NCBI GenBank assembly: GCA_021775255.1 | Contig: JAJFIA010000004.1 | Location: 291,896 to 355,895 of the forward strand | Source of the DNA: Roseovarius sp. | GTDB taxonomy: Bacteria > Pseudomonadota > Alphaproteobacteria > Rhodobacterales > Rhodobacteraceae | Direction of reading: 5' to 3' | DNA length: 64,000 nucleotides | Shown here: positions 9,617 to 18,357 of the stretch, piece by piece | How positions within the stretch are numbered: position 1 is the stretch's first letter | Layout: every line of letters starts with the position of its first letter | Made by a program: the position numbers and the translations under genes | The notes under the pieces: generated by a model | Database searches by the model: none | Seen by the model: only the letters and a program-made list of their open reading frames with translations | What the model was told of the DNA's origin: nothing

Positions 9617-9952
9617 CTATCTCTGATGCCCGAATGCATTGCGCGGGCGCATATCCGCACGTACCGGGATCACCTGAGGCTCAGGCTGCATGATGCGCTG
9701 CCGATGGCCGCCGCGTGGCCCCTCATCGTCATCATCCTTCATCCGCATTACTGCAATGGCAAACTGCACCCCGGCGAAAACCACGCCATTGGCCAGCCAT
9801 AGAATCAGCACTGCCAGCCAGCCGATGTCAGAGCCAGATACCAGATGCCACAGATTGGCGATGTTGAAATAAAGCAGCATCGCCACGAAACAGCCCGCAA
9901 TGCCAAATCCGATGGCCACATGGGTGATATAAAGACGAATGAGTTTGGGCAT
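9617..9952 (-). CDS. Conserved two-TM hypothetical protein
   Basis: This 111-residue protein has two hydrophobic segments (about residues 11-30 and 43-67) and a charged cytoplasmic tail starting MRMKDDDDEGPRGGHRQR. No enzyme motif is visible. It converges on irr, leaving 2 bp between stops. A strong hairpin repeat lies just upstream between it and nusB. I recognise the architecture as common in roseobacters but know no function. Confidence 0.7.
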   Translation of the reverse strand: MPKLIRLYITHVAIGFGIAGCFVAMLLYFNIANLWHLVSGSDIGWLAVLILWLANGVVFAGVQFAIAVMRMKDDDDEGPRGGHRQRIMQPEPQVIPVRADMRPRNAFGHQR

Positions 9953-10033
9953 TGGAATGACCCCTTAGAAGGTTACCCTTTTACATATATAAGATTCTAT
10001 CGGGGTGATTTGAAGGGGATGCGACAAAAAGGC

Positions 10034-10084
10034 CGTGGGTTTCACCCACCTTACACATAGTCTGTAGGGTGGGTGAAACCCACG
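10034..10084. repeat. GTGGGTTTCACCCACC palindromic repeat (paired copy)
   Basis: Two near-perfect arms of about 21 bases (10034-10054 and 10064-10084) pair around a short loop. Each arm is itself palindromic around GGGTTTCACCC. It lies between the nusB stop and the membrane-protein start, both on the minus strand. There is no T-run, so it reads as a REP-like element rather than a classical terminator. Related units are at 45.28 kb and 61.19 kb. Confidence 0.8.
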
Positions 10085-10092
10085 CACCTGTT

Positions 10093-10575
10093 TCAAAACG
10101 CCTCAGGCTTGGCTTCCCGCGCCATGTGATCCAGCACGGCATTGACGAATTTCGGCTCGCGTCCCTCGGGGAAAAAGCTTTTGGCCACATCAACATATTC
10201 CATGATCACCACCTTGGGCGGCGTATCGGAATGTGTCAGCTCGGCCCCGGCAGCCCGGAAAAGCGCCCGGATAGTGGGATCAATCCGGTTGATCGGCCAT
10301 TTCGCCACAAGCGCCCTATCTGTCATCTGGTCGATCTGCGATTGATGGTTCAGCGCGTCCTCCAACAGCTTGCCAAACAAATCCGCATCGCCCTCGATCA
10401 TGTCATGGGCCTCGTCCAGCTCGGCCCCAAAGCGGTGATCGAGAAATTCCAGCCGCACCGCATCCAGTGTCTGATCCGAATGCTCCATCTGAAACAGCGC
10501 CTGCACCGCATAAAGCCGCGCCGCCGATTTCATCTGCCGTTTCTTGTTGCCCGAAAGGGGTTTGCCGGATGTCAT
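10093..10575 (-). CDS. nusB: Transcription antitermination factor NusB
   Basis: NusB binds boxA RNA together with S10 and supports rRNA antitermination. The 160-residue, mainly alpha-helical protein starts with a basic tail (NKKRQMKSAARLYAVQALFQME) and ends with the conserved VVIMEYVDVAKSF...PKFVNAVLDHMAR region. The ATG overlaps the ribH stop by 4 bp, so translation is coupled in the ribBX-ribH-nusB order that is widespread in bacteria. Confidence 0.95.
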   Translation of the reverse strand: MTSGKPLSGNKKRQMKSAARLYAVQALFQMEHSDQTLDAVRLEFLDHRFGAELDEAHDMIEGDADLFGKLLEDALNHQSQIDQMTDRALVAKWPINRIDPTIRALFRAAGAELTHSDTPPKVVIMEYVDVAKSFFPEGREPKFVNAVLDHMAREAKPEAF

Positions 10576-11117
10576 GCCGTTGGATTATCCTTAAGATCAC
10601 CTGCGAGCTTGTATTCTTCCGCTTCGGGCAGAAAACCCACCCCCTTGCGCGCAGCCCCCCATTTCCGGCTGAGCGCCACCAGATGCAACGCCGCCGCCGC
10701 CGCACCCGCGCCCTTGTTCATCCGTTTGGGATCGGCCCGCAGCTCGGCCTGGGCGCGGTTTTCCACCGTTAAAATACCATTGCCGATGCATAGCCCCTGC
10801 AAGCCCAGCAATGTAATCCCGCGCGCACTGTCGTTGCACACGGTTTCATAATGCGTTGTCTCGCCCCGGATCACACAGCCCAGCGCCACATAGCCATCAA
10901 AATTCGAGGTGACATCGGCAATCCGGATGGCGGTGGGCACTTCCAAAGCGCCCGGCACCTCGATCAGATCACAGGCGGCACCGGTGGCCTCAACCTCTGC
11001 CCTGGCCCCGGCGATCAGATCATCGGCGATATCGCGGTAAAACGGCGCCACAACGATCAGCAGTTTGACCGGTTTGTCAAACGTCGCGCGCGGCAATGTA
11101 TATTCTTTCTCAGCCAT
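10572..11117 (-). CDS. ribH: 6,7-dimethyl-8-ribityllumazine synthase
   Basis: RibH condenses the RibB product with the pyrimidine intermediate to form lumazine, the direct riboflavin precursor. The 181-residue protein shows APFYRDIADDLI, EVPGALEVPTAI and GCVIRGETTHYETV, the substrate-binding and catalytic segments of the family. A C-terminal extension of about 20 residues (ARKGVGFLPEAEEYKLAGDL) is a little longer than usual. It lies 3 bp after ribBX and overlaps nusB. Confidence 0.96.
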   Translation of the reverse strand: MAEKEYTLPRATFDKPVKLLIVVAPFYRDIADDLIAGARAEVEATGAACDLIEVPGALEVPTAIRIADVTSNFDGYVALGCVIRGETTHYETVCNDSARGITLLGLQGLCIGNGILTVENRAQAELRADPKRMNKGAGAAAAALHLVALSRKWGAARKGVGFLPEAEEYKLAGDLKDNPTA

Positions 11118-11120
11118 ATC

Positions 11121-12221
11121 TCAGCCTTTCGTAAGCGGGCGGGTGCCGGTGATGGTAATGCCGTAAGCATCCAGCCCAAGATAGCGGGTATCGGGGCTGT
11201 CGGTCAGCAAGATCAACTGGTGCAGCCCCATGGTTGACATGATCTGCGCCCCCAGCCCGGTATGTTTGATGGTGCGCGGGCCGTCATTATCCATCTCGCC
11301 AGCCAGACGCGGATGCGGCTGCCGGAACAAAAACACCGCCCCCCGGCCTTCGTTGGCGATGATCTCCATCGCGCGGGGCAGTTTGCCGGTGGGGCCGGTT
11401 TTCGTGCCTTTGAGGCCAATTCCCAGCACATCTTCCAAAGCATTCAGCGCATGCGCCCGCGCCAGAACCGGCGCGCCATCGGTGATGTCGCCCTTGCTCA
11501 GCACCACATGTTCGGTGTTGCTGATCTGATCGGTGAAAATCCGCATCTCCCATTCGCCCCCATGCGAGGAGTGGACGGTCTCATGGCCGGTTTCGCGCAC
11601 CAGATTATCGTGCTTGTGGCGATAGGCTATCAGATCCGAGATGGTGCCGATCTTCAGCCCGTGGGCCTGGGCAAACTCGATCAGGTCCGGCAGCCGCGCC
11701 ATGGTGCCATCCGCGCGCATGATCTCGCAGATCACCCCGGCGGGGGCAAGCCCGGCAAGGCGCGAAATATCAACGGCGGCCTCGGTATGGCCCGCCCGGA
11801 TCAGCACCCCGCCATTGCGCGCGCGCAGCGGAAATATATGCCCCGGCGTGGCAATATCGGCCGGGCCGCAGGCCGCATTGATCGCCGTGGCCACTGTCAA
11901 GGCCCGGTCAGCGGCGGAAATTCCGGTGGACACCCCTTCGCGCGCCTCGATGCTGACGGTGAAGGGCGTCTCATGGCGCGACGAATTATGCACCGACATC
12001 ATTGGCAGGCCAAGCTGATCGACGCGCGTGGATGTCATCGGCATACAAATCAGGCCCCGGCCATGGGTGGCCATGAAATTGATCGCCGCCGCATCGGCAA
12101 ATTGCGCCGGGATCACCAGATCGCCCTCATTCTCGCGGTCCTCATGATCCACAAGGATAAACATCCGCCCGGCTTTCGCCTCGGCGATGATTTCAGCGGT
12201 GGGTGAGATGACAGCAGACAT
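11121..12221 (-). CDS. ribB: DHBP synthase with degenerate GTP cyclohydrolase II domain (RibBX)
   Basis: The N-terminal half (to about residue 205) is 3,4-dihydroxy-2-butanone-4-phosphate synthase, with the acidic metal loop DHEDRENEGDLV and HTEAAVD. The C-terminal half follows the RibA fold, but the zinc-binding Cys residues of GTP cyclohydrolase II are absent: the stretch after GDITDGAPVLARAH has none. The second domain is therefore probably not a cyclohydrolase, matching the RibBX class known in proteobacteria. ATG at 12221 (MSAVISPTAE) is chosen over a TTG at 12239. Confidence 0.92.
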   Translation of the reverse strand: MSAVISPTAEIIAEAKAGRMFILVDHEDRENEGDLVIPAQFADAAAINFMATHGRGLICMPMTSTRVDQLGLPMMSVHNSSRHETPFTVSIEAREGVSTGISAADRALTVATAINAACGPADIATPGHIFPLRARNGGVLIRAGHTEAAVDISRLAGLAPAGVICEIMRADGTMARLPDLIEFAQAHGLKIGTISDLIAYRHKHDNLVRETGHETVHSSHGGEWEMRIFTDQISNTEHVVLSKGDITDGAPVLARAHALNALEDVLGIGLKGTKTGPTGKLPRAMEIIANEGRGAVFLFRQPHPRLAGEMDNDGPRTIKHTGLGAQIMSTMGLHQLILLTDSPDTRYLGLDAYGITITGTRPLTKG

Positions 12222-12302
12222 GAGCGTTTCCCGAGGCAATGCAACCCGGCCCAGATAGCGCAGGCGGGCCGCATTGGCCAGAGCGGAAATCGTCTGGGGG
12301 GT

Positions 12303-12320
12303 GGCGGGCTGAAGCCCGCC
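12303..12320. repeat. GGCGGGCT/AGCCCGCC palindrome
   Basis: A perfect 8-base stem around GA is followed by TTACGG. It lies in the 188 bp between the divergent ribBX and the TTG-start membrane protein. It resembles the GCCGGGCTTAAGCCCGGC palindrome at 53.14 kb in form and in its flanking TTACG/CTACG. Nothing resembling an FMN riboswitch was seen in this interval. Confidence 0.55.
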
Positions 12321-12409
12321 TTACGGAATGCCGGATATGAATTGCCATCCCTCACCCGTGACGCTAAAACCGGCGAATATGCCCCTGTTATCGCGAGTGA
12401 TTACCCAGA

Positions 12410-12883
12410 TTGGACCCGAAATCAATTCTTTCCCCCCAAGACAGGCTTGACGCCACCGCCCTTTTGATCCTGCGGCTGGGGCTGGCATGGTTCATCTTCC
12501 TGTGGGCCGCGCACAAGATTATCACACCGGGGCAATATCAGTTCCTTGCCCGCCATTTTGACAATGTGGATATGAGCGTGATGCAGGTCTATGCCGTGGG
12601 CGGTGCGCAGATCTTTCTGTGCCTTTGCGTGGCATTGGGGATATTCCGGATATTTTCCTACAGCAGCCTCGCGATCATGCATTTTTTCACCATCCTGCGC
12701 CGGTGGCCGCAGTTTCTGGATCCCTTCGCGGTGAATGACAAAGGCTTTCCCATCAACCGCAACCCGGTGATTGATCTGGCGGTGATGGGCGCGTTCATCG
12801 CCCTCGTTTTGCTGATCCGGCGCGATCATTTCAGCCTTGGCGCCTGGCTGGCGCGGCATAACCGGCCCCGGTGGTGGCTTTAG
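12410..12883 (+). CDS. DoxX-like four-TM membrane protein
   Basis: This 157-residue protein has four hydrophobic segments (about 18-36, 60-80, 82-97 and 122-138). Its overall pattern, LRLGLAWFIFLWAAHKI followed by an alternating helix layout, fits DoxX/SURF4-like quinol-interacting or unknown membrane proteins. The likely start is a TTG at 12410, as no ATG occurs before residue about 54. It is divergent from ribBX and convergent with the restriction-modification gene. Function is unknown. Confidence 0.7.
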   Translation: MDPKSILSPQDRLDATALLILRLGLAWFIFLWAAHKIITPGQYQFLARHFDNVDMSVMQVYAVGGAQIFLCLCVALGIFRIFSYSSLAIMHFFTILRRWPQFLDPFAVNDKGFPINRNPVIDLAVMGAFIALVLLIRRDHFSLGAWLARHNRPRWWL

Positions 12884-12912
12884 GGCACTGCCGCCCCGAT
12901 GGGAAAGACGCA

Positions 12913-15714
12913 TCAGCTTCGGCGGCGCTTGCGCGGCTTTTTGGCCAGCAACGGCTTTACCATCTGCTCATAAAGCGCAAAAAGATGCTCGACCCTTTCT
13001 CGGTCACTGTCAAAGCCCGCGCGGCTGTACATCCCGTCCACCGCCCTGTCGAGCGCCGTATGGGCGCGGCGCAGATCGGCGGGCATCAGATCAGGATCAT
13101 AAAGATCGGCAAGGCTTGCGCCGGGGTGGTTGGCCCGCGCCTCCAGAATGGCTTGGGCCAAGGGCTCAAGTTTTGTGAGATCACCTTTGGGCAGAGGGAA
13201 GGTGTTGTAGACCACAGCAATGGAATACATGTAGTCAGATTTCATTCGGCCAGTGACGGTACGCATCCATGCCATGTGCATGTTGGATGTCAAAAGGGCG
13301 AAGTGCCCAAGGGATGAACCTTTTGAAATTTTCAATTTGTTGCTGGGCAAGCAAGGTGGTTGCAACCAACCGATTGGGGCATATTTTCGGCGTTCGGAGC
13401 TGACTTCGGGGACAGCTAAAAAAGGCTTCTCCGGCACAACGGTAACATGAAACAATGTCGGCGTATTGGCCAGTTGCAATGATGATATGCCGGGTGTTTT
13501 GATCGTCTCGGGCGCTTTACCCTTTGCCGGGATTTCACCCTGACGGTAAGCCCGCACATTGCGGATCACCTCACGGACCTTGGGAAGTTTTGCCAGTGCG
13601 GATGGGGATGCCTCACCCAGATACAAGATATACCGCATCCCGCCCTGCAAAAATTCTCGTGCGCCAATATAAGGCCGCATGTAAGGTTCGGCTCCCGGTT
13701 CTTGCGCAAGAAAAACCTGCCGTTCATCTTCCGAGAAAATGAAATGCCCGCCATCTATCGGCTTTGATCCAATGATGATCTTCGGCAACCCATTGACCGG
13801 CTTGCTTTCCGAGCGCACCACCAGATGCGGATCACTCAACCTGCCCGCATCAAACAGATAGGGTGACAGCGCGGAATGGCGGCTTTCTTCCGGCTCACCC
13901 TTGATATCGGGGTAGGAAAACAGCCGTACTTCGGCGCGCTTGTTCACCGCCCGGTCAAAGCCGATGATCACCACATGCACATTGGCCTTGCCGCGCGCCT
14001 CGGAGCCCCATGCAAAGGTGCGGTGGGCAAAGGCAATCTCAAGCCCGCAACGGTCAAATAATATCGGCCAAAGCTGCGCCACCTGCTCGCCTTGCGTAAT
14101 CGAATTGGTCGAGACAAAGCCGATGCGCGTGTCACCGGTGGTATAATCGCCTGCCTTGATGAACCACGCGCAGACATAATCCAGCGTGCCGCCGGATTTG
14201 CCCAGATTGGCAATGCCGCGCACCTGTTCGCGCTGAAACTGGCTTTGGTATTTGGCCCCCACAAACGGCGGGTTGCCCAGAATGTAGGAACAGCGCGCAG
14301 GCGGCAGCACCGTGGTCCAGTCCGTCTCCAGCGCGTCGCCATGGATAATCGTCGGGCTTTTGACCAGCGGGATGCGGGTATAGACCTCGCCAAATTCCAG
14401 GCTCAGGCGGGTGTTCATGATGTGGTCCATCATCCACAGGGCGGTCTCGGCGATCTTGGCCGGAAACTCCTCATATTCAATGCCGTAGAACTGATTGACG
14501 TCGATCAGGCTGAGGATGGTCGCATCCAGCTCGCGCTGACCTTTGGGGTTCATCTCGCGCAGAATTTCAAGCTCAAGCAGGCGCAATTCGCGGTAGGCGA
14601 TGATCAGGAAATTGCCGCAGCCGCAGGCGGGATCAAAAAACGTGAGGCCCGCCAGTTTTTGCTGGAAAGCCTCAAGACGGCGGCGTTTATCGCGCTTGAG
14701 CCCCCTGAGGTGGTCAAACTCGGCCCGCAGATCATCCATGAACAAAGGCTCGATCACCTTGAGGATGTTCTTTTCGGTGGTGTAATGCGCGCCCTTCTCG
14801 CGGCGCTCGACCGGGTCCATCACCGATTGAAAGAGTGAGCCGAAAATCGCCGGGGAAATCGGCGTCCAGTCAAACCGGCAGGCATTCAGCAAGGCCGCGC
14901 GCATTGCCGCGTTGAAATCCGGCGGCGGGAAATATTCCGCAAAGAGTGCGCCGTTGACATAGGGAAATTGCGCCAGATCCTCATCAAGATTGGCCGAGCG
15001 CGCATCCTCGGGCGTGTTCAGCACCTCGAAAAGCTTGTTCAAAAGCGGCCCGGTATCCGAGCCATCGGGCGCGGTGCGGTTTTCCAGATAATCCCACAAG
15101 ATATCCTTGGGCTGAAAAATGCCGGTATCATCGGCAAACAGGCAAAACACGGTGCGCACCAGAAATTGCTCAAGCTTGTGGCCGGCATAGCCCGAGGCCT
15201 TGATTTCGTCATGCAAAGTGCCCACCAGCTCGGCGGCTTTGATATTGACCGGATCCTGATCCTTGAAACTGCGCTTTGTGAGGCCCAGCATGAAGCTGAA
15301 TTTTTCGACATGCCGGTGCAGATCAGCGAGCGTAAAGGCTGTTGTGTCACGGCTGTCAAGATCGGTCAGTTTGAAGGTCTGGAAATCCGAGACAAGAATA
15401 AAACGGGGTTGATCGGCGTCGGGGATATCAAGCAGATAATCAAGCGCTTGTTGTTCAGCTTTAAAAAGGTCGCGGCCATACGATTTTTGCTCGACAATCA
15501 GGGTGCGGGGCCAGAAAAGATCAACAAAGCCCTTGCCACGCCCCATGCGCGCCACGGCCATTTCATATTGCGCGACCTTGGTGCGTTTGATGCCGAAGAC
15601 ATGAAAGAACGCATTATAAAAGCTCTGGGTTTCGCCCTTTTCATAATGGGCGTGCTGCCATTCATCGGCGAAGGCGGCGGCGCGGGCGCGAATCTCGTTC
15701 CAGGTCAGTCTCAT
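12913..15714 (-). CDS. MmeI-type (type IIL) restriction-modification enzyme
   Basis: This 933-residue single-chain enzyme probably joins nuclease, N6-adenine methyltransferase and target recognition. Residues D65, E75 and K77 (VDLFWPRTLIVEQK) give the D-x9-E-x-K nuclease motif described for MmeI. A helical linker is followed by GAHYTTEKNI (308-317), SAM motif I DPACGCGNF (360-368) and motif IV NPPF (481-484). The last 400 residues would hold the recognition domain, ending in a basic tail (KKPRKRRRS). MmeI is about 919 residues, so length fits. Such enzymes protect one strand and cut away from an asymmetric site. No partner gene is present, as expected. YeeA-like or BREX-type methyltransferases are less likely because the nuclease motif is intact. 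Confidence 0.88.
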   Translation of the reverse strand: MRLTWNEIRARAAAFADEWQHAHYEKGETQSFYNAFFHVFGIKRTKVAQYEMAVARMGRGKGFVDLFWPRTLIVEQKSYGRDLFKAEQQALDYLLDIPDADQPRFILVSDFQTFKLTDLDSRDTTAFTLADLHRHVEKFSFMLGLTKRSFKDQDPVNIKAAELVGTLHDEIKASGYAGHKLEQFLVRTVFCLFADDTGIFQPKDILWDYLENRTAPDGSDTGPLLNKLFEVLNTPEDARSANLDEDLAQFPYVNGALFAEYFPPPDFNAAMRAALLNACRFDWTPISPAIFGSLFQSVMDPVERREKGAHYTTEKNILKVIEPLFMDDLRAEFDHLRGLKRDKRRRLEAFQQKLAGLTFFDPACGCGNFLIIAYRELRLLELEILREMNPKGQRELDATILSLIDVNQFYGIEYEEFPAKIAETALWMMDHIMNTRLSLEFGEVYTRIPLVKSPTIIHGDALETDWTTVLPPARCSYILGNPPFVGAKYQSQFQREQVRGIANLGKSGGTLDYVCAWFIKAGDYTTGDTRIGFVSTNSITQGEQVAQLWPILFDRCGLEIAFAHRTFAWGSEARGKANVHVVIIGFDRAVNKRAEVRLFSYPDIKGEPEESRHSALSPYLFDAGRLSDPHLVVRSESKPVNGLPKIIIGSKPIDGGHFIFSEDERQVFLAQEPGAEPYMRPYIGAREFLQGGMRYILYLGEASPSALAKLPKVREVIRNVRAYRQGEIPAKGKAPETIKTPGISSLQLANTPTLFHVTVVPEKPFLAVPEVSSERRKYAPIGWLQPPCLPSNKLKISKGSSLGHFALLTSNMHMAWMRTVTGRMKSDYMYSIAVVYNTFPLPKGDLTKLEPLAQAILEARANHPGASLADLYDPDLMPADLRRAHTALDRAVDGMYSRAGFDSDRERVEHLFALYEQMVKPLLAKKPRKRRRS

Positions 15715-15766
15715 GGCGCGACAATGACGCAGAATGTCATGGATATCCAGAATATGTGGGAAACAC

Positions 15767-15828
15767 CGCCCCGGACTTGATCCGGGGCCTTCTGGCCAAT
15801 GGAGAGGCCCCGGATCAAGTCCGGGGCG
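15767..15828. repeat. Long inverted repeat built of CCCCGGACTTGATCCGGGG
   Basis: Two 24-base arms (15767-15790 and 15805-15828) pair perfectly around a 14-base loop. Each arm is itself a near-palindrome. It occupies the 180 bp between the start of the restriction-modification gene and the DUF3179 stop. The right unit recurs with two mismatches inside nrdJ (20800-20827). Similar CCGGACTTGATCCGG repeats are common in alphaproteobacteria. Confidence 0.85.
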
Positions 15829-15894
15829 CGACCAAGGGCCAGGGCTGCTATTGTCAGTTGCGAGGCAGCCCCGTAAGGGCTGATGAGCAACCCA

Positions 15895-16863
15895 TTATTT
15901 CGCCAGCATCCATTTGCCGTTGGGCCAAAACGCATGAAAGGCAAAAGCGAACATCACATCATGCACCACATCGCGGCCCTGACCGTCGCGCACCCGTATG
16001 GTACCCACATCGCGCCCTTCCGAGATCACGCCCGCGTCCAGCGCCGAGGCCTGCCCGCCTTCCCAGCTCAGCGTAAGACCGGCCTCATGGAGGCCGCCCT
16101 CATCACGGATGCGGGTCAGAAGCCAGGCCCTGTCGCCCACGCGCACCACCCGCGCCAGCGCCGGAATGCCATGCGGCGGCAGCTCACCGCGATAGAGGAA
16201 GGGCTGGTTGCTGCGATCATAGCCGCGATACGGATTGGTGCCGTAGCGGCGGGAATGCGGCGGCTCAGTCATCACCAGGCCTTGCGGATTGCGCGCCTTG
16301 AACTGGCCCCAGCTTTCCATCCAGCCGGGGATGGATTTCAGTGTGGTGCCGGTCAGATCGCCAACAATCGCCTCGCCAATCGCCTGCTGCCACCAGCTTT
16401 CGGTTTCATGGTCATACATCACCATATCGGAATTGCGCAGCTTGCCGGTAACGCCAAATGTCAGGGTGCCGTGCCTTGTGCGCCGGTCAAAAATGATGCC
16501 GGAATTGCACAGCGGGCAATAGGTTACGGCCACGGGCACGCCGCCCACCTTATCATTCACGATCTCATGCCATGTCAGATAGCGGATCGGATAGGCGCGC
16601 GGGGTTTGCCCGTCAATTTCAAGGGTGATCACCGGCTCGTTATCCTTGATCTTCCTCTCGGCACCTGCCTTGTGAAATTTGGGGTTTTGCAACGCCAGAA
16701 TGCCATCTTTGGGCGGCCCGCCCGACAGGATCTCGGTCCAGCTTGCCACGCTGGTTTTGCTGAAATCCGTCTCAGGCCATTCCGATTGCCAAAAATCCGG
16801 ATTGGCCCGCGCCATGCCCGCCATCAACAAAAGGGCTACGAACAGCTTGAAAACATGCCGCAT
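15895..16863 (-). CDS. DUF3179-family exported protein
   Basis: The 322-residue product has a signal peptide (MRHVFKLFVALLLMAGMARA) and is presumably periplasmic. Motifs typical of DUF3179 are visible: AYPIRYLTWHEIVND, VAVTYCPLCNSGIIFDR with its CPLC pair, GVTGKLRNSDMVMYD and WWQQAIGEAI. The family has no assigned reaction; the Cys pair and conserved His suggest metal or redox chemistry. The start is placed at ATG 16863 because the in-frame extension upstream codes for a region unlike a signal peptide. Confidence 0.9.
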   Translation of the reverse strand: MRHVFKLFVALLLMAGMARANPDFWQSEWPETDFSKTSVASWTEILSGGPPKDGILALQNPKFHKAGAERKIKDNEPVITLEIDGQTPRAYPIRYLTWHEIVNDKVGGVPVAVTYCPLCNSGIIFDRRTRHGTLTFGVTGKLRNSDMVMYDHETESWWQQAIGEAIVGDLTGTTLKSIPGWMESWGQFKARNPQGLVMTEPPHSRRYGTNPYRGYDRSNQPFLYRGELPPHGIPALARVVRVGDRAWLLTRIRDEGGLHEAGLTLSWEGGQASALDAGVISEGRDVGTIRVRDGQGRDVVHDVMFAFAFHAFWPNGKWMLAK

Positions 16864-17207
16864 CGGGGTGCTCCCGTTCAATGATAAATCCTGCGGTTTA
16901 TGATGCGCCGGTTTTTGCCCCCTGACTAGCCCCGCGCACGCAAATGTGAGACGATGTGCAGCGCCCGCGTTAACATTTCGTCCTGAATTTTTACACGGTT
17001 TTGCCCTATTCCCGCCCATGTCATGCACCAGGGTGCCGTTAACCATAGAAAGGCTTCAAACAGGAGATTCCTTGACATGGCTTGCAGAGATTTCTAATGG
17101 AACAGGTGAAATTGTTTTGTCAGAACTTTAAGACGAATTGTATTTATCCCGGCCAAAATCATGGCTGACATTTATCGAAAGGGCCCATTCACGGGCAGGT
17201 AAGTCAT
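16864..17207. other. Intergenic region between DUF3179 and Hint genes
   Basis: These 344 bases lie between two divergent genes. The right two thirds are AT-richer than the surroundings and presumably hold the promoter of the Hint gene. No hairpin, repeat, RNA gene or small ORF with a convincing ribosome-binding site was found. Confidence 0.5.
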
Positions 17208-18320
17208 ATGGCAGTATTCATAACCCCCACCGCACAATCATCCGATACAACCATCATCGGGGATAATGGCAATTCCACCAATATGAATGTCACCTATCCA
17301 GGGGTGAATCAGGCAAATACAAATACGCAGGGCGCTTTTGTGGTATTTGACGGGGACGGTGTGCGCGGTGGCCCGGATGATGATGATTATGACAGTAGCG
17401 CCCCGGCGGTTGTGATCACATTTGATGAGGGTGTTTCGAATGTATCCTTCACCATCTTCGATGTTGATGCCGCCACCAATGTCTGGGATGATCAGATCAG
17501 GGTAATCGCCTTCGATGCCAATGGCGATCCGGTTGAGATCGTGATTTCGCTCAGTGACCCGGATATCGTCATTGAAAGCGATGGCTCGGCGGCAGATGGC
17601 TTTGTGGCTCAGGTTGACGGCTCAACCAATTCTGATGGTGGCAACGTAACATTCACAATCGCCGGCCCGGTCACGAATATCCAGATATTTTACGAAGACG
17701 GCAATCAATGGTCAAACGATCTCGGCATTATTGGCTTCCAGATGAACACATTTGGTGATGTTGTATGTTTTTGCCGCGGCACGATGATTGAAACCAAAAC
17801 CGGCGCGCGCCCGGTGGAAGACCTGGCCGAAGGTGATCTGATCCTGACCCGCGATAACGGCTATCAACCCCTGCGTTGGGTGACCTCCAGCAAAATTGGC
17901 GGGCGCGGACCGCAGGCACCGATAAGGATTGCCGCCGGTGCGTTGGGCAATGATACCGAACTGTTGGTTTCCCCCCTGCACAAGATGCTGATCAGCGGCT
18001 GGCGCGCCGAGCTTTGCATGGGCGAGGATGAGGCGCTGGTGATGGCGAAATCGCTGGTCAACGGCGATACCATCCGCCCCGCCCCCTGCGAAACGGTTGA
18101 ATATTTCCACATCATGTTTGACCGCCATGAAATCGTCTTGTCCAACAACTGCTGGTCCGAAAGCTTTTACCCTGGCAAGCAGGCCCTGCGCACACTCGAT
18201 GCGGCAGCGCGCGCGGATTTGTTCGGCAAATTCCCCGGGCTTCTGGAAGATGAAACCGCCTATGGGCCGGTCTGCACCGCTGTGGCCAAAGCCCATGAAG
18301 GTGCTCTGATCGCGGGCTGA
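17208..18320 (+). CDS. Hint-domain (Hedgehog/intein-like) protein with beta-rich N-domain
   Basis: The 370-residue protein has an Asp/Asn/Gly-rich N-terminal half (about 1-180) that looks like a calcium-binding beta-sandwich. A Hint_2-type domain begins near C187-F-C189 (CFCRGTMIETKTGARPVEDLAEGD) and continues through LLVSPLHKMLISG and DRHEIVLSNNCWSESFYPG. These domains resemble the self-cleaving Hedgehog/intein fold and are abundant in roseobacters on secreted proteins. There is no classical signal peptide, so a type I-like route is possible but no secretion gene is nearby. Whether it cleaves itself is unknown. Confidence 0.85.
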   Translation: MAVFITPTAQSSDTTIIGDNGNSTNMNVTYPGVNQANTNTQGAFVVFDGDGVRGGPDDDDYDSSAPAVVITFDEGVSNVSFTIFDVDAATNVWDDQIRVIAFDANGDPVEIVISLSDPDIVIESDGSAADGFVAQVDGSTNSDGGNVTFTIAGPVTNIQIFYEDGNQWSNDLGIIGFQMNTFGDVVCFCRGTMIETKTGARPVEDLAEGDLILTRDNGYQPLRWVTSSKIGGRGPQAPIRIAAGALGNDTELLVSPLHKMLISGWRAELCMGEDEALVMAKSLVNGDTIRPAPCETVEYFHIMFDRHEIVLSNNCWSESFYPGKQALRTLDAAARADLFGKFPGLLEDETAYGPVCTAVAKAHEGALIAG

Positions 18321-18357
18321 TCCGCGCCTGAGACAACTGGCCGGTAAAACTCCGGGG

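Noticed and set aside
10034..10084. Rho-independent terminator for nusB.
   Set aside because: The stem is strong but no T-run follows on the minus strand, and the same unit recurs at other gene borders, so a repeat is the better call.
12222..12409. FMN riboswitch before ribBX.
   Set aside because: The conserved FMN aptamer segments are absent; only a short palindrome is seen.
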